NCBI RefSeq assembly: GCF_019880635.1
Contig: NZ_JAINVX010000005.1
Span: forward strand, 124,001 to 188,000
Direction: 5' to 3'
Origin: Hanstruepera marina
Lineage (GTDB): Bacteria > Bacteroidota > Bacteroidia > Flavobacteriales > Flavobacteriaceae
DNA length: 64,000 nt
Shown: positions 8,492 through 16,495 of the stretch, piece after piece
How positions within the stretch are numbered: position 1 is the first letter of the stretch
Layout: every line of letters starts with the position of its first letter
Made by a program: the position numbers and the translations under genes
The notes under the pieces: model-generated
What the model saw: only the letters and a program-made list of their open reading frames with translations
What the model was told of the DNA's origin: nothing
Databases searched by the model: none

Positions 8492-8532
8492 GCCTGACCA
8501 TGATATTTATTCAAGCCAAAAGTGTATAATTT

Positions 8533-10938
8533 TTAGTTGTTTTCAATTATATCGTTGTCATCATCATCGTCAGGAATAATATTAATGCTTGGCTCTTTTA
8601 ATACTTCTTTATTAGCGATACTGCGTTCTAATGACAATAACAAAGAGGGGAGCAATAACAAGTTAGATAACATGGCAAACAACAAGGTGGCAGAAACCAG
8701 AGCTCCTAATGCCACTGTGCCACCAAAACTGGATATTGTAAACACCGAAAAACCGAAAAATAAAACGATGGATGTATAAAACATACTTACACCAGTTTCA
8801 CGTAAGGCAGCATAAACGGAAACTCTAATTTTCCAATGATTGGCTTGTAACTCTTGTCTGTATTTTGCTAGAAAATGAATGGTATCATCAACCGAGATAC
8901 CAAAGGCAATACTAAATACTAAAATTGTTGAAGGTTTTATAGGAACACCTAAAAAACCCATAAGCCCAGCTGTAATAACCAGCGGAAGTAAGTTTGGGAT
9001 TAGGGATATAATTATCATTCTAAAGGAACGAAACATATAGGCCATAAATAAGGATATCAAAAATATGGCTAAGGTCAGTGATATAGCTAGATTTTTAACC
9101 AGATATTTGGTTCCTTTTTGAAAAACCAAAGCTTTGCCAGTTATGGTTATGTCGTACTTTTCTTCAGGAAAAACTTTGTCGATTTCGGTCTGTATATTCT
9201 CTTCAATACGCTCCATTTTGTCAGTTCCTACATCCTTCATAAATGTGGTAATTCGGGCATATTGGCCTGTGCTATCAACAAAATCCTTTAACAAGTCAAC
9301 TTCTGAAGTTGAATTTTTTATGTAAGAAGAGATAAATAAGTTTTCCTGACTGGTAGGTAACTGGTAGTATTTTGGATTGCCATTGGTGTAGGCTTGTTTG
9401 GCATATTTCACAAGGCCAACAACAGAAATGGGTTTGGACAATTCTGGAGTTTCTATTATAAGTTCCTCTAACTCATCCATACGTTTTAAAGTTGATAATT
9501 TAGTGACGCCCTTTTTACGTTTAGTATCCACTAGAATTTCCAAAGGCATAATACCATTGAACTCTTCTTCAAAAAATCGAATGTCTTCAAAAAAACCAGA
9601 GGTTTTAGACATATCCTCAATAAGGCTACCAGAAATTCTAATTTGGTTCATTCCAATCATACTTACCACCAAAAGCACTATTGAAGCAATATAGATGGTA
9701 ATACGTCTTTGTTTTACCATGCGCTCCATCCAATCAACAAAACCGCCAATCCAGCGTTTGTTTAAGTGTTCTAAATGGCGATCTTTTGGGTAAGGTAAAA
9801 AGGTGTATATAATAGGAATAATAAGAAGGCACAAAATGAATATGGCCAAAATACTCAAGGATGCTACCAAACCAAATTCTTTAAGTAAAGTGCTTTCTGT
9901 TAACATAAACGTAGCAAAGCCAGAAGCAGTAGTAACATTGGTCATTAGGGTTGCGTTACCAATTTTGGTAATAACGCGTTGTAATGACTTGACTTTATTA
10001 CCATGAAGTTTTACCTCATGCTGATACTTGTTAATTAAGAAAATACAATTTGGTATACCAATTACTATAATTAATGGTGGGATTAAGGCCGTTAAAACCG
10101 TTATTTCATACTCCAATAATCCTATAATTCCAAATGTCCACATAACACCTAAACACACCACAAACATGGAAATTAAGGTGGCCCTAAACGAACGGAAAAA
10201 GAAAAAGAAAATAAGTGAGGTGACTAATAATGCAGCACCAATAAAAACACCTATTTCATCAACTATGTTTTGTGCATTTAGTGTTCTTACATAAGGCATA
10301 CCCGAGGCACGAACATCCAGGTTGTATGCGCTTTCAAACTCTTCTATAAGCGGAATTAAATCGTTAAATACAAAATCTTTACGAACAGCAGTATTGACAA
10401 TATCTTTCTTTAGATAAATGGCTGTACGAATAGTTTGAGTCTCTTTATTGAATAGGAAATTATCGTAAAAGGGATATTTTTCAAATAAATCTTCCTTAAG
10501 CTTTGAAATTTCCTCTGCGCTCGAAATAGAATCGGTTATAAAAGACTCCAGAACAAAGCGTTCGTGTTCGGTATCTTTTTTAAGTTTTTTTAAATCTTTT
10601 AATGAAATTACGGCTTCAACCTCATCAAATGTTTTGAATTGCTCTGAAAAATTATTCCATGCATTAAGTTTTTGGACCGTAAATAATGACGAATCCTTAA
10701 CACCTAATACAACTAGGTTGCCTTCTTCGCCAAAGATTTCAAAAAATTCATTATATGTAACCGTAACAGGATGATCATCAGGCAATAAATTGGCTTCTGT
10801 ATAGGTGAAACGCATATTGTCCCATTGTCTGCTAAAAAAAATAGTGGTTATTAAAATAACAACCAGAATACCAATTTTATTTCTTAAAATTAGTCTAGCA
10901 ACAACGTCCCAAAAATTCTTTGTAAGTAATTTAAACAT
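8533..10938 (-). CDS. MMPL/RND family transporter
   Basis: 801-residue inner-membrane exporter of the RND superfamily, HAE3/MMPL-like. The plan is a duplicated 1+5 TM arrangement: TM1 near residue 20-40, a large periplasmic loop, a five-TM block around 225-390, TM7 near 413-430, a second periplasmic loop, and a second five-TM block around 620-775 with FSIAFGISVDDTIHFLAKY, a typical TM4-loop motif with Asp residues. The C-terminus is an Asp-rich tail (DDDDDND). The family moves lipids, hopanoids or hydrophobic compounds; the substrate is unknown. It stands alone, with its own -7 element 18 nt upstream. Confidence 0.88.
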   Translation of the reverse strand: MFKLLTKNFWDVVARLILRNKIGILVVILITTIFFSRQWDNMRFTYTEANLLPDDHPVTVTYNEFFEIFGEEGNLVVLGVKDSSLFTVQKLNAWNNFSEQFKTFDEVEAVISLKDLKKLKKDTEHERFVLESFITDSISSAEEISKLKEDLFEKYPFYDNFLFNKETQTIRTAIYLKKDIVNTAVRKDFVFNDLIPLIEEFESAYNLDVRASGMPYVRTLNAQNIVDEIGVFIGAALLVTSLIFFFFFRSFRATLISMFVVCLGVMWTFGIIGLLEYEITVLTALIPPLIIVIGIPNCIFLINKYQHEVKLHGNKVKSLQRVITKIGNATLMTNVTTASGFATFMLTESTLLKEFGLVASLSILAIFILCLLIIPIIYTFLPYPKDRHLEHLNKRWIGGFVDWMERMVKQRRITIYIASIVLLVVSMIGMNQIRISGSLIEDMSKTSGFFEDIRFFEEEFNGIMPLEILVDTKRKKGVTKLSTLKRMDELEELIIETPELSKPISVVGLVKYAKQAYTNGNPKYYQLPTSQENLFISSYIKNSTSEVDLLKDFVDSTGQYARITTFMKDVGTDKMERIEENIQTEIDKVFPEEKYDITITGKALVFQKGTKYLVKNLAISLTLAIFLISLFMAYMFRSFRMIIISLIPNLLPLVITAGLMGFLGVPIKPSTILVFSIAFGISVDDTIHFLAKYRQELQANHWKIRVSVYAALRETGVSMFYTSIVLFFGFSVFTISSFGGTVALGALVSATLLFAMLSNLLLLPSLLLSLERSIANKEVLKEPSINIIPDDDDDNDIIENN

Positions 10939-10956
10939 AAGGTTTCAAACGAACGG

Positions 10957-10964
10957 CAAAGGTA
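10957..10964 (-). promoter_or_regulatory. -7 promoter element of the MMPL transporter
   Basis: Minus-strand TACCTTTG, an exact TAnnTTTG, 18 nt before the ATG. No clear TTG at -33. Confidence 0.65.
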
Positions 10965-11020
10965 GCAAAAACCTATGTATTTGTTGAATACTTAAGAGAT
11001 AATATATACTATAATTATAT

Positions 11021-11050
11021 AAAAAAAGCAACTTCAAAAAAGTTGCTTTT
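11021..11050 (-). terminator. Intrinsic terminator after frr
   Basis: Perfect 11-bp stem AAAAGCAACTT/AAGTTGCTTTT with a 5-nt loop, followed on the minus strand by further T. It ends the ribosomal and translation-factor operon. Confidence 0.88.
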
Positions 11051-11055
11051 AAAAA

Positions 11056-11610
11056 TTATACGGTCATAATTTCCTTTTCTTTGTTTTCGAAAATATGATC
11101 AATTTTTTCAACATATTTATCGGTCATCGTTTGAATGTCTATTTCAGCATTTCCTTTTAGGTCTTCAGAAGCGTCTTCCAATTTTTTAATTTCGTGATTA
11201 GCCTCTTTTCTGGCATTTCTAATTCCAACTTTAGCATCCTCGGCTTCAGCCTTTGCTTGTTTGGCTAGAGAAGATCTGCGCTCCTCTGTTAAAGGTGGAA
11301 CATTTATAATTATAGACTCACCATTATTCATAGGGTTGAACCCTAAATTAGCATGCATAATACCTCGTTCAATTTCTTGAAGCATAGCTTTTTCCCAAGG
11401 TTGTACTGTAATAGTTCTTCCATCAGGAGTGTTTACGTTGGCAACTTGGTTTAATGGCGTTTGAGAACCGTAATAGTCAACCATAACGCTCCCTAACATG
11501 GCTGGACTTGCCTTGCCAGCTCGTATATTGACCAATTGTTTTTCTAAATGCTTAATAGCAGCATCCATGGCTTCTTTAGCAGTGTCTAATATAAATTGTA
11601 TGTCTTCCAT
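11056..11610 (-). CDS. frr: Ribosome recycling factor
   Basis: Releases ribosomes from mRNA after termination, together with EF-G. 184 residues, the standard length. Hallmarks are LVNIRAGKASPAMLGSVMVDYYGS, the PWEKAMLQEIERGI block and the C-terminal helix with EEIxxMTDKYVEKID-type sequence. 48 nt separate it from pyrH, the classic pyrH-frr pair. It is the last gene of the operon before a strong terminator. Confidence 0.98.
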   Translation of the reverse strand: MEDIQFILDTAKEAMDAAIKHLEKQLVNIRAGKASPAMLGSVMVDYYGSQTPLNQVANVNTPDGRTITVQPWEKAMLQEIERGIMHANLGFNPMNNGESIIINVPPLTEERRSSLAKQAKAEAEDAKVGIRNARKEANHEIKKLEDASEDLKGNAEIDIQTMTDKYVEKIDHIFENKEKEIMTV

Positions 11611-11658
11611 TTCTAAAAAATTAAATTTAAAATAACGTACTCAAAAAATACGCCACAA

Positions 11659-12366
11659 TTATAAATTAACTTTGGTTCCTATTTTTTCTCCTGATACGAC
11701 TTTAAGCAAATTACCTTTTTTATTCATGTCAAATACAATAATTGGTAATTCATTTTCCTGACTTAATGTAAAAGCAGTTGTATCCATAACTTTTAAACCT
11801 TTACGCAACACATCATCAAATGTTATGTGGTCAAATTTAATGGCGTTGGCATCTTTTTCAGGATCTGATGTGTAAATACCATCAACGCGAGTGCCTTTTA
11901 AAATAACATCGGCTTCAATTTCTATGGCACGTAACACAGCAGCTGAATCGGTTGTGAAATATGGGTTACCGGTTCCGCCTCCAAATATCACCACACGACC
12001 TTTTTCCAAATGGCGCATAGCTTTTCTACGTATAAAGGGCTCGGCAACTTCATTAATTTTTATGGCTGTCTGTAATCGGGTTGGTACACCTGCATTTTCC
12101 AATGCACTTTGCAAAGCCAAACCATTTATTACAGTTGCTAGCATACCCATGTGATCTCCTTGAACACGATCCATACCATTGCTCGCACCAGCAACACCTC
12201 TAAAAATATTACCACCACCGATTACAATGGCAACTTCTACACCTTGATCTGTTATGGTTTTAATATCATTTGCATATTCAGCTAAACGGTCAGGATCTAT
12301 GCCGTATTGGCGATTTCCCATTAAGGCTTCTCCTGAAAGTTTTAAGAGTATTCTTTTGTATTTCAT
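11659..12366 (-). CDS. pyrH: UMP kinase
   Basis: Phosphorylates UMP to UDP in pyrimidine nucleotide synthesis. 235 residues, the usual size. The amino-acid kinase fold is shown by [14 protein letters not shown] at the N-terminus, GGGNIFRG, and the nucleotide/UMP-binding [21 protein letters not shown] start it at the ATG at 12366: the frame continues upstream but starts there would add 25 basic residues not found in the family, and an exact -7 element at 12387-12394 would place the transcript start after them. It lies between the tsf terminator and frr, so it may be separately promoted within the cluster. Confidence 0.97.
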   Translation of the reverse strand: MKYKRILLKLSGEALMGNRQYGIDPDRLAEYANDIKTITDQGVEVAIVIGGGNIFRGVAGASNGMDRVQGDHMGMLATVINGLALQSALENAGVPTRLQTAIKINEVAEPFIRRKAMRHLEKGRVVIFGGGTGNPYFTTDSAAVLRAIEIEADVILKGTRVDGIYTSDPEKDANAIKFDHITFDDVLRKGLKVMDTTAFTLSQENELPIIVFDMNKKGNLLKVVSGEKIGTKVNL

Positions 12367-12386
12367 GGTTACTTTTGAGCGTTTAG

Positions 12387-12394
12387 CAAAACTA
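12387..12394 (-). promoter_or_regulatory. -7 promoter element of pyrH-frr
   Basis: Minus-strand TAGTTTTG, an exact TAnnTTTG, 20 nt before the pyrH ATG and downstream of the tsf terminator. It supports separate transcription of pyrH-frr and the shorter pyrH start. Confidence 0.65.
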
Positions 12395-12442
12395 CACAAT
12401 TTTTTTGTTTTTGAATTGAGATTTTTTAAACGGAATTGCAAT

Positions 12443-12473
12443 AAAAAAGCCTCCCAATTTCATGAGAGGCTTT
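12443..12473 (-). terminator. Intrinsic terminator after tsf
   Basis: 8-bp stem AAAGCCTC/GAGGCTTT with a 12-nt loop and a minus-strand T-run, 21 nt after the tsf stop. Confidence 0.82.
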
Positions 12474-12494
12474 AGTAAATTATATGATAAATAA

Positions 12495-13466
12495 TTATCC
12501 TACTGTAGCACGTTTGAATCCAGTGATTTCAACATCACCATAGGAAGCCACATATTGTGCAACCGTTTGCTTTTCATCTTTAATGAACTTTTGGTCTAAA
12601 AGACATTGCTCTTGGTCTAATGTTGTGTTATCAGAAATATAACGCTCCATTTTACCTGGAAGAATTCTATCCCAAATTTGTTCTGGCTTACCTTCAGCTT
12701 TTAATTCGGCTTTAGCAGCTTCTTCAGCTTGTGCTAAAACTTCAGGAGTTAATTGTGCCATAGAAATATATTGCGGTACATTTTTTAGGGTTTTTCCTAA
12801 ACGACCTAATTCAATATTTTCTTTTTCAATAACAGCAATTCTTGCTTCAGTTTCTGCTGCAACGTAAGCAGGATCAAAATCTTTGTACGATAATGAAGTT
12901 GCTCCCATTGATGCTACTTGCATAGCGACATCTTTAACTAAAGTTTCAGCATTATCAACTTTAGAAGACAATCCAACTAAAGCAGCAATCTTGTTAATGT
13001 GAACATACTGTCCAACATAAGGAGCTTCTAATTTTTCAAAAGCAGTAATGTCTAGCTTTTCACCAATTACACCAGTTTGCTCTGTTAATTTTTCAGCAAC
13101 GGTCATACCCCCGAAATCAGCAGCTAAAAATTCTTCTTTAGAATTGTAATTTAAAGCAGCTTCGGCTAAATCATTAGCTAACGCTACAAAGTTTTCGTTT
13201 TTACCAACGAAATCTGTTTCACAACCTAAAACAATAGCAACGCCAGCTGTATTGTCATCATTAATTTTAGCAATTGCAGCACCTTCAGATGAATCTCTAT
13301 CGGCTCTTTTTTCGGCTACTTTCTGTCCTTTCTTACGAAGTACTTCAATGGCTTTGTCAAAATCACCTTCAGCTTCAACTAAAGCTTTTTTACAGTCCAT
13401 CATTCCGGCACCTGTAGCTTGTCTTAATTTATTTACTTCTGCTGCTGTTATTTTTATAGCTTCCAT
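12495..13466 (-). CDS. tsf: Elongation factor Ts
   Basis: Guanine-nucleotide exchange factor for EF-Tu. 323 residues. An N-terminal UBA-like domain (AAEVNKLRQATGAGMMDCKK) is followed by the EF-Tu contact motif CETDFV and two core subdomains. The extended C-terminal part with a Trp-Asp-Arg-Ile-Leu-Pro-Gly-Lys block is usual for Bacteroidota. It follows rpsB as in most bacteria, with a hairpin between them. Confidence 0.98.
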   Translation of the reverse strand: MEAIKITAAEVNKLRQATGAGMMDCKKALVEAEGDFDKAIEVLRKKGQKVAEKRADRDSSEGAAIAKINDDNTAGVAIVLGCETDFVGKNENFVALANDLAEAALNYNSKEEFLAADFGGMTVAEKLTEQTGVIGEKLDITAFEKLEAPYVGQYVHINKIAALVGLSSKVDNAETLVKDVAMQVASMGATSLSYKDFDPAYVAAETEARIAVIEKENIELGRLGKTLKNVPQYISMAQLTPEVLAQAEEAAKAELKAEGKPEQIWDRILPGKMERYISDNTTLDQEQCLLDQKFIKDEKQTVAQYVASYGDVEITGFKRATVG

Positions 13467-13484
13467 AATATTTTTTAATTTAAA

Positions 13485-13533
13485 AAAGTCGTTTAATGTT
13501 ATTTCTTAAGGAAGAAACGTATTAAACGACTTT
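13485..13533 (-). terminator. Hairpin/attenuator between rpsB and tsf
   Basis: 13-bp perfect inverted repeat AAAGTCGTTTAAT/ATTAAACGACTTT around a 23-nt loop, followed on the minus strand by a short T-run and then the tsf start 19 nt later. It probably acts as a partial terminator that sets the S2 to EF-Ts ratio; a terminator between rpsB and tsf is also known in Escherichia coli. Confidence 0.7.
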
Positions 13534-13552
13534 AATAGTTTTGTTTATTTTT

Positions 13553-14332
13553 TTATTCTTCCTCTTCTGTTGCAGCAACTGCTTTTTTAGCAGGTGCAGC
13601 TTTTGCTTTAGGTGCAGCTTTTTCTGCTTTAGCACCATCTTTTTCAGCTTTACGTTCAGATAAACCTTGAGCGATTGAATCTGCAACGTATGATAATACT
13701 TTGTCTATTGATTTAGAAGCATCATCGTTTGCTGGGATAACATAATCAACCTGACGTGGGTCAGAATTGGTATCAACCATAGCAAAGATTGGAATGTTTA
13801 ATTTTTGAGCTTCTTTAATTGCAATATGCTCACGCTTGATGTCAACAACAAATAAAGCCCCTGGTAAACGTGTCATATCTGAAATAGAACCTAAATTCTT
13901 TTCTAATTTAGCACGTTGACGATCAACTTGTAAACGCTCTTTTTTAGATAAAGAATTAAAAGTACCATCTTTCTTCATTCTATCAATAGAAGCCATTTTC
14001 TTAACGGCTTTTCTAATAGTAACAAAATTGGTTAACATACCACCTGGCCATCTTTCAGTGATGTAAGGCATGTTGATAGCGCCAGCTTTTTCTGCAACGA
14101 TATCTTTTGCTTGTTTTTTAGTAGCTACAAATAAAATTTTACGACCCGAAGCTGCAATTTTACTTAATGCTGCTCCAGCCTCTTCCATTTTAGCTGCTGT
14201 TTTGTAAAGGTTGATAATATGGATGCCGTTACGCTCCATATATACGTAAGGAGCCATGTTTGGATCCCACTTACGTGTCAAGTGTCCAAAGTGTACACCT
14301 GCTTCTAGTAGTTCTTTTACTTCTACTGCCAT
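13553..14332 (-). CDS. rpsB: 30S ribosomal protein S2
   Basis: Structural protein of the small subunit, which binds 16S rRNA and S1. 259 residues. The N-terminal LLEAGVHFGHLTRKWDPNM and the central KKQAKDIVAEKAG and NFVTIRKAVKK are diagnostic. The last 35 residues are an Ala/Lys/Glu-rich low-complexity tail (KAEKAAPKAKAAPAKKAV), common in this phylum. It is separated from rpsI by 193 nt holding a strong hairpin without a U-tract, and no exact -7 element was found for it. Confidence 0.98.
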   Translation of the reverse strand: MAVEVKELLEAGVHFGHLTRKWDPNMAPYVYMERNGIHIINLYKTAAKMEEAGAALSKIAASGRKILFVATKKQAKDIVAEKAGAINMPYITERWPGGMLTNFVTIRKAVKKMASIDRMKKDGTFNSLSKKERLQVDRQRAKLEKNLGSISDMTRLPGALFVVDIKREHIAIKEAQKLNIPIFAMVDTNSDPRQVDYVIPANDDASKSIDKVLSYVADSIAQGLSERKAEKDGAKAEKAAPKAKAAPAKKAVAATEEEE

Positions 14333-14476
14333 TTTTGTAATAGTTTACGTTCTGTTGAATTAGCAATGATTAAGTGGTCTTTGTTTAAATCGCCTTAACC
14401 ATTTAGATGCTAAACTAAACCCTAACACATAATGTCATGGGCAACAATAACTGGGTTAAAATTTGTGTTTTGATTT

Positions 14477-14518
14477 AACCAGATTGAGAAAGTATTGTAA
14501 AACTTTCCCAATCCAGTT
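14477..14518 (-). other. 17-bp hairpin between rpsI and rpsB
   Basis: Positions 14477-14493 and 14502-14518 pair along all 17 bp on the minus strand (three G-U wobbles) with an 8-nt loop. The sequence after the stem is AAATCAAAAC, with no T-run, so it is not a standard intrinsic terminator. It could be an RNase processing site, a 3' protective structure for rplM-rpsI, or part of an S2 control leader. The 141 nt from here to the rpsB ATG show no other clear element. Confidence 0.6.
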
Positions 14519-14525
14519 GATAAAA

Positions 14526-14912
14526 TTAACGTTTAGAGAATTGAAATTTCTTACGAGCTTTCTTCTGACCGAATTTCTTACGTTCAACCATTCTTGGATC
14601 TCTTGTTAATAAACCTTCTGGTTTTAAAATTAATCTGTTTTCTGCATCAACTTCGCACATAGCACGAGATAATGCCAAACGGATAGCTTCAGCTTGACCT
14701 GTAATGCCACCTCCATATACATTTACTGTAATATCAAAGTTGCCATCATTGTTAGTCATAGCTAAAGGTTGGTTTACTTTGTACTGCAATGTTGCAGTAG
14801 GAAAATAAACCGCCATGTCTTTTTTGTTCACCGTAATGTTACCTTTTCCTTTGGCAACGTATACACGAGCAACAGCCGTCTTTCTACGGCCAATTTTGTG
14901 AATTACTTCCAT
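14526..14912 (-). CDS. rpsI: 30S ribosomal protein S9
   Basis: 128 residues. N-terminal HKIGRRKTAVARVYVAKG, a central GGGITGQAEAIRLALSRAM and the C-terminal KKFGQKKARKKFQFSKR, whose last basic residues reach the P-site tRNA, are unmistakable. The ATG overlaps the rplM stop by 1 nt (TTAATG), the classic L13-S9 pair with coupled translation. Confidence 0.98.
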   Translation of the reverse strand: MEVIHKIGRRKTAVARVYVAKGKGNITVNKKDMAVYFPTATLQYKVNQPLAMTNNDGNFDITVNVYGGGITGQAEAIRLALSRAMCEVDAENRLILKPEGLLTRDPRMVERKKFGQKKARKKFQFSKR

Positions 14913-15367
14913 TAATTAAATTCGTTTAAATTAATTGTTTTTGGCTTTTGCGCTTCGTGAGCGTGTTCTGAACCAACAACAACGTTAAGGTTACGGAATA
15001 AATCGGCACCTAATTTATTTTTAGGTAACATTCCTTTAACTGATTTTTCTACTAATCTTGCTGGATCTTTTCCAAACAATTCAGTAGCAGATAAACTTCT
15101 TTGACCACCTGGATAACCTGTGTGACGGATATAAGATTTATCTGTCCATTTGTTTCCAGTTAAGTTGATTTTTTCTGCATTGATAACAATTACGTTATCA
15201 CCACAATCAACATGAGGTGTGAAGTTTGGCTTGTGCTTACCTCTTAAAAGTTTTGCAACTTTTGATGATAAACGACCAAGCGTCTGACCTTCAGCATCAA
15301 CCAAAACCCACTCTTTATTAACAGTAGCTTTGTTTGCTGAAATCGTTTTGTAGCTTAATGTGTCCAC
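14912..15367 (-). CDS. rplM: 50S ribosomal protein L13
   Basis: 151 residues; an early assembly protein of the large subunit. Shown by [20 protein letters not shown], the [20 protein letters not shown] block and [12 protein letters not shown]-like sequence. The start codon is GTG. First gene of the ribosomal cluster, with a complete -33/-7 promoter 47 nt upstream. The leader of about 40 nt is short and I see no clear autoregulatory fold in it. Confidence 0.98.
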   Translation of the reverse strand: MDTLSYKTISANKATVNKEWVLVDAEGQTLGRLSSKVAKLLRGKHKPNFTPHVDCGDNVIVINAEKINLTGNKWTDKSYIRHTGYPGGQRSLSATELFGKDPARLVEKSVKGMLPKNKLGADLFRNLNVVVGSEHAHEAQKPKTINLNEFN

Positions 15368-15414
15368 ACGTATTAATTTTTCTTATTAAACATTCCTCTC
15401 CCAAAAAGAGTTTG

Positions 15415-15445
15415 CAAATTTACGATTATATATTTGATTACCAAA
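15415..15445 (-). promoter_or_regulatory. Promoter of the rplM-rpsI operon
   Basis: Minus strand TTTG (15442-15445), 19-nt spacer, TAAATTTG (15415-15422). Both elements match the Bacteroidota consensus exactly. It lies 47 nt before the rplM GTG. Confidence 0.88.
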
Positions 15446-15561
15446 TAGTGTAGGGCTATTTTTTATTGGCTGTGTATAAGGTGTTTGATTGCTTTAGATG
15501 ATTATGAAGTGTTTATTAGTCGAATTTGTATATAAAAAGCATACTATAAGGTTTTAATATA

Positions 15562-15780
15562 TTATTGTAACTCTTCGCAATAAAAACCTAAATGGTGGAA
15601 TAATGATGCAATAGTAATGGCTTTTGCGTTTTGGGTTTCAACCCGAAGGATATTGTCACAATCCTCTAGGTCAAAATTCCAATAATCGGTTTTGGTCAAC
15701 AACTTATTTAAAAAAGGTGTTACAAAACGGACTTCTCTTTTTTTTGTTATAGATGTTTTAAAAACCAAAATAGTTTTCAT
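15562..15780 (-). CDS. Small conserved protein downstream of dinB
   Basis: 72 residues starting MKTILVFKTSITKKREV. The pattern of a hydrophobic first strand, a helix (VTPFLNKLL), a strand (YWNFDLEDCDNILRVE) and a second helix looks like a small ferredoxin-like alpha/beta fold, with no catalytic or metal motif. I chose the ATG at 15780 because it avoids overlap with dinB and gives a clean beta-strand start; upstream in-frame starts exist. It lies 10 nt after the dinB stop and is surely in the same operon. Function unknown. No terminator is seen in the 194 nt that separate it from rplM. Confidence 0.68.
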   Translation of the reverse strand: MKTILVFKTSITKKREVRFVTPFLNKLLTKTDYWNFDLEDCDNILRVETQNAKAITIASLFHHLGFYCEELQ

Positions 15781-15790
15781 GTTGTATTTT

Positions 15791-16282
15791 TTAGCGTTCA
15801 TAAAAAAATGGAGGTTCAATACCTAAAGCACGTAAATACACAAAGCCTTGTCCGCGATGATGGATTTCATTATCAATAAAATAAAAGATTGATGACCAAA
15901 CCGTACCTTCATATTGACCAAAGATTTTAATGTTTTGTTGAAACTGCTCTGGTTTTATCTTTACCCAATAGCTGTTTATTTCATCAGTGGCTTCATCCCA
16001 AAGTTCTAGAATTTTTGCCTTTTTGTTGCCGTGGTCTACTTCTTCAATTAGTTTTTGGACTTCTCCTGTTGCAATTTCTTTAATACCAGGTCCAGCTATA
16101 CCTAAAAGTTCCATAACCATATCGGCAAAAGTGCGCATACCTCCAATAGAGTAGCTAAAAAAAGCTTCTTCAGGAAAAGCTTCAATAGCTCTTCGGGTTA
16201 AACCTCGATGTCCTTGCCGGTGTGCTAATAATTCGGAAGGAGTAATTACTTGTTCTAATAATGTGTTTGCTGTTGATTCCAT
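15791..16282 (-). CDS. DinB family protein
   Basis: 163 residues of the DinB/YfiT four-helix-bundle superfamily, which in other members holds a divalent metal on three His and acts in thiol transfer or damage responses. Here a His stands at HRQGHRGL and the C-terminal helix has IDNEIHHRGQGFVYLRALG, the typical HHRGQ metal-ligand block. ATG at 16282 is supported by an exact -7 element 24 nt upstream. Divergent from a WYL-type regulator, which is the likely controller. Substrate unknown. Confidence 0.85.
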   Translation of the reverse strand: MESTANTLLEQVITPSELLAHRQGHRGLTRRAIEAFPEEAFFSYSIGGMRTFADMVMELLGIAGPGIKEIATGEVQKLIEEVDHGNKKAKILELWDEATDEINSYWVKIKPEQFQQNIKIFGQYEGTVWSSIFYFIDNEIHHRGQGFVYLRALGIEPPFFYER

Positions 16283-16306
16283 AATTGTAAATTTTATTAT
16301 TTGAAC

Positions 16307-16314
16307 CAAAATTA
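16307..16314 (-). promoter_or_regulatory. -7 promoter element of dinB
   Basis: Minus-strand TAATTTTG, an exact TAnnTTTG, 24 nt before the dinB ATG. The dyad at 16326-16341 lies 11 nt upstream, over the -33/spacer zone. Confidence 0.7.
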
Positions 16315-16325
16315 TAATGAGGAGG

Positions 16326-16341
16326 TGACAGCTTTATGTCA
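16326..16341. promoter_or_regulatory. Operator-like dyad 1 (dinB side)
   Basis: TGACAGCTTTATGTCA: perfect 5-bp arms TGACA/TGTCA around 6 nt. Same arm sequence and spacing as the dyad at 16373-16388, with centres 47 bp apart. It covers the dinB -33/spacer zone. Likely bound by the divergent WYL regulator (inference). Confidence 0.62.
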
Positions 16342-16372
16342 GTAGCAAAAAATAAATTTTAAAATAGACTAT

Positions 16373-16388
16373 TGACAAGCGGTTGTCA
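16373..16388. promoter_or_regulatory. Operator-like dyad 2 (WYL regulator side)
   Basis: TGACAAGCGGTTGTCA: perfect 6-bp arms TGACAA/TTGTCA around 4 nt, the second copy of TGACA-N6-TGTCA in this intergenic space. It lies 7 nt before a near-consensus -7 (TACGTTTA, 16396-16403) of the regulator gene, with TTG at 16372-16374 at a possible -33 position. Confidence 0.62.
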
Positions 16389-16495
16389 CTTACTGTACGT
16401 TTATTTGCATATAAAGTATAGTTATTATGTTGAAGCTAAAATTTGAAAAATACTTCGGCCTGAAATCCTATCTTTGGGAAATATGTTATCACATT

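Noticed and set aside
12367-12441. 25-residue N-terminal extension of UMP kinase
   Set aside because: The basic extension is not found in the family and lies partly upstream of the predicted transcript start.
16427-16495. 23-residue extension of the WYL regulator
   Set aside because: HTH homologues start at MSLDTVKRFD; the extension lies in the promoter-operator region.
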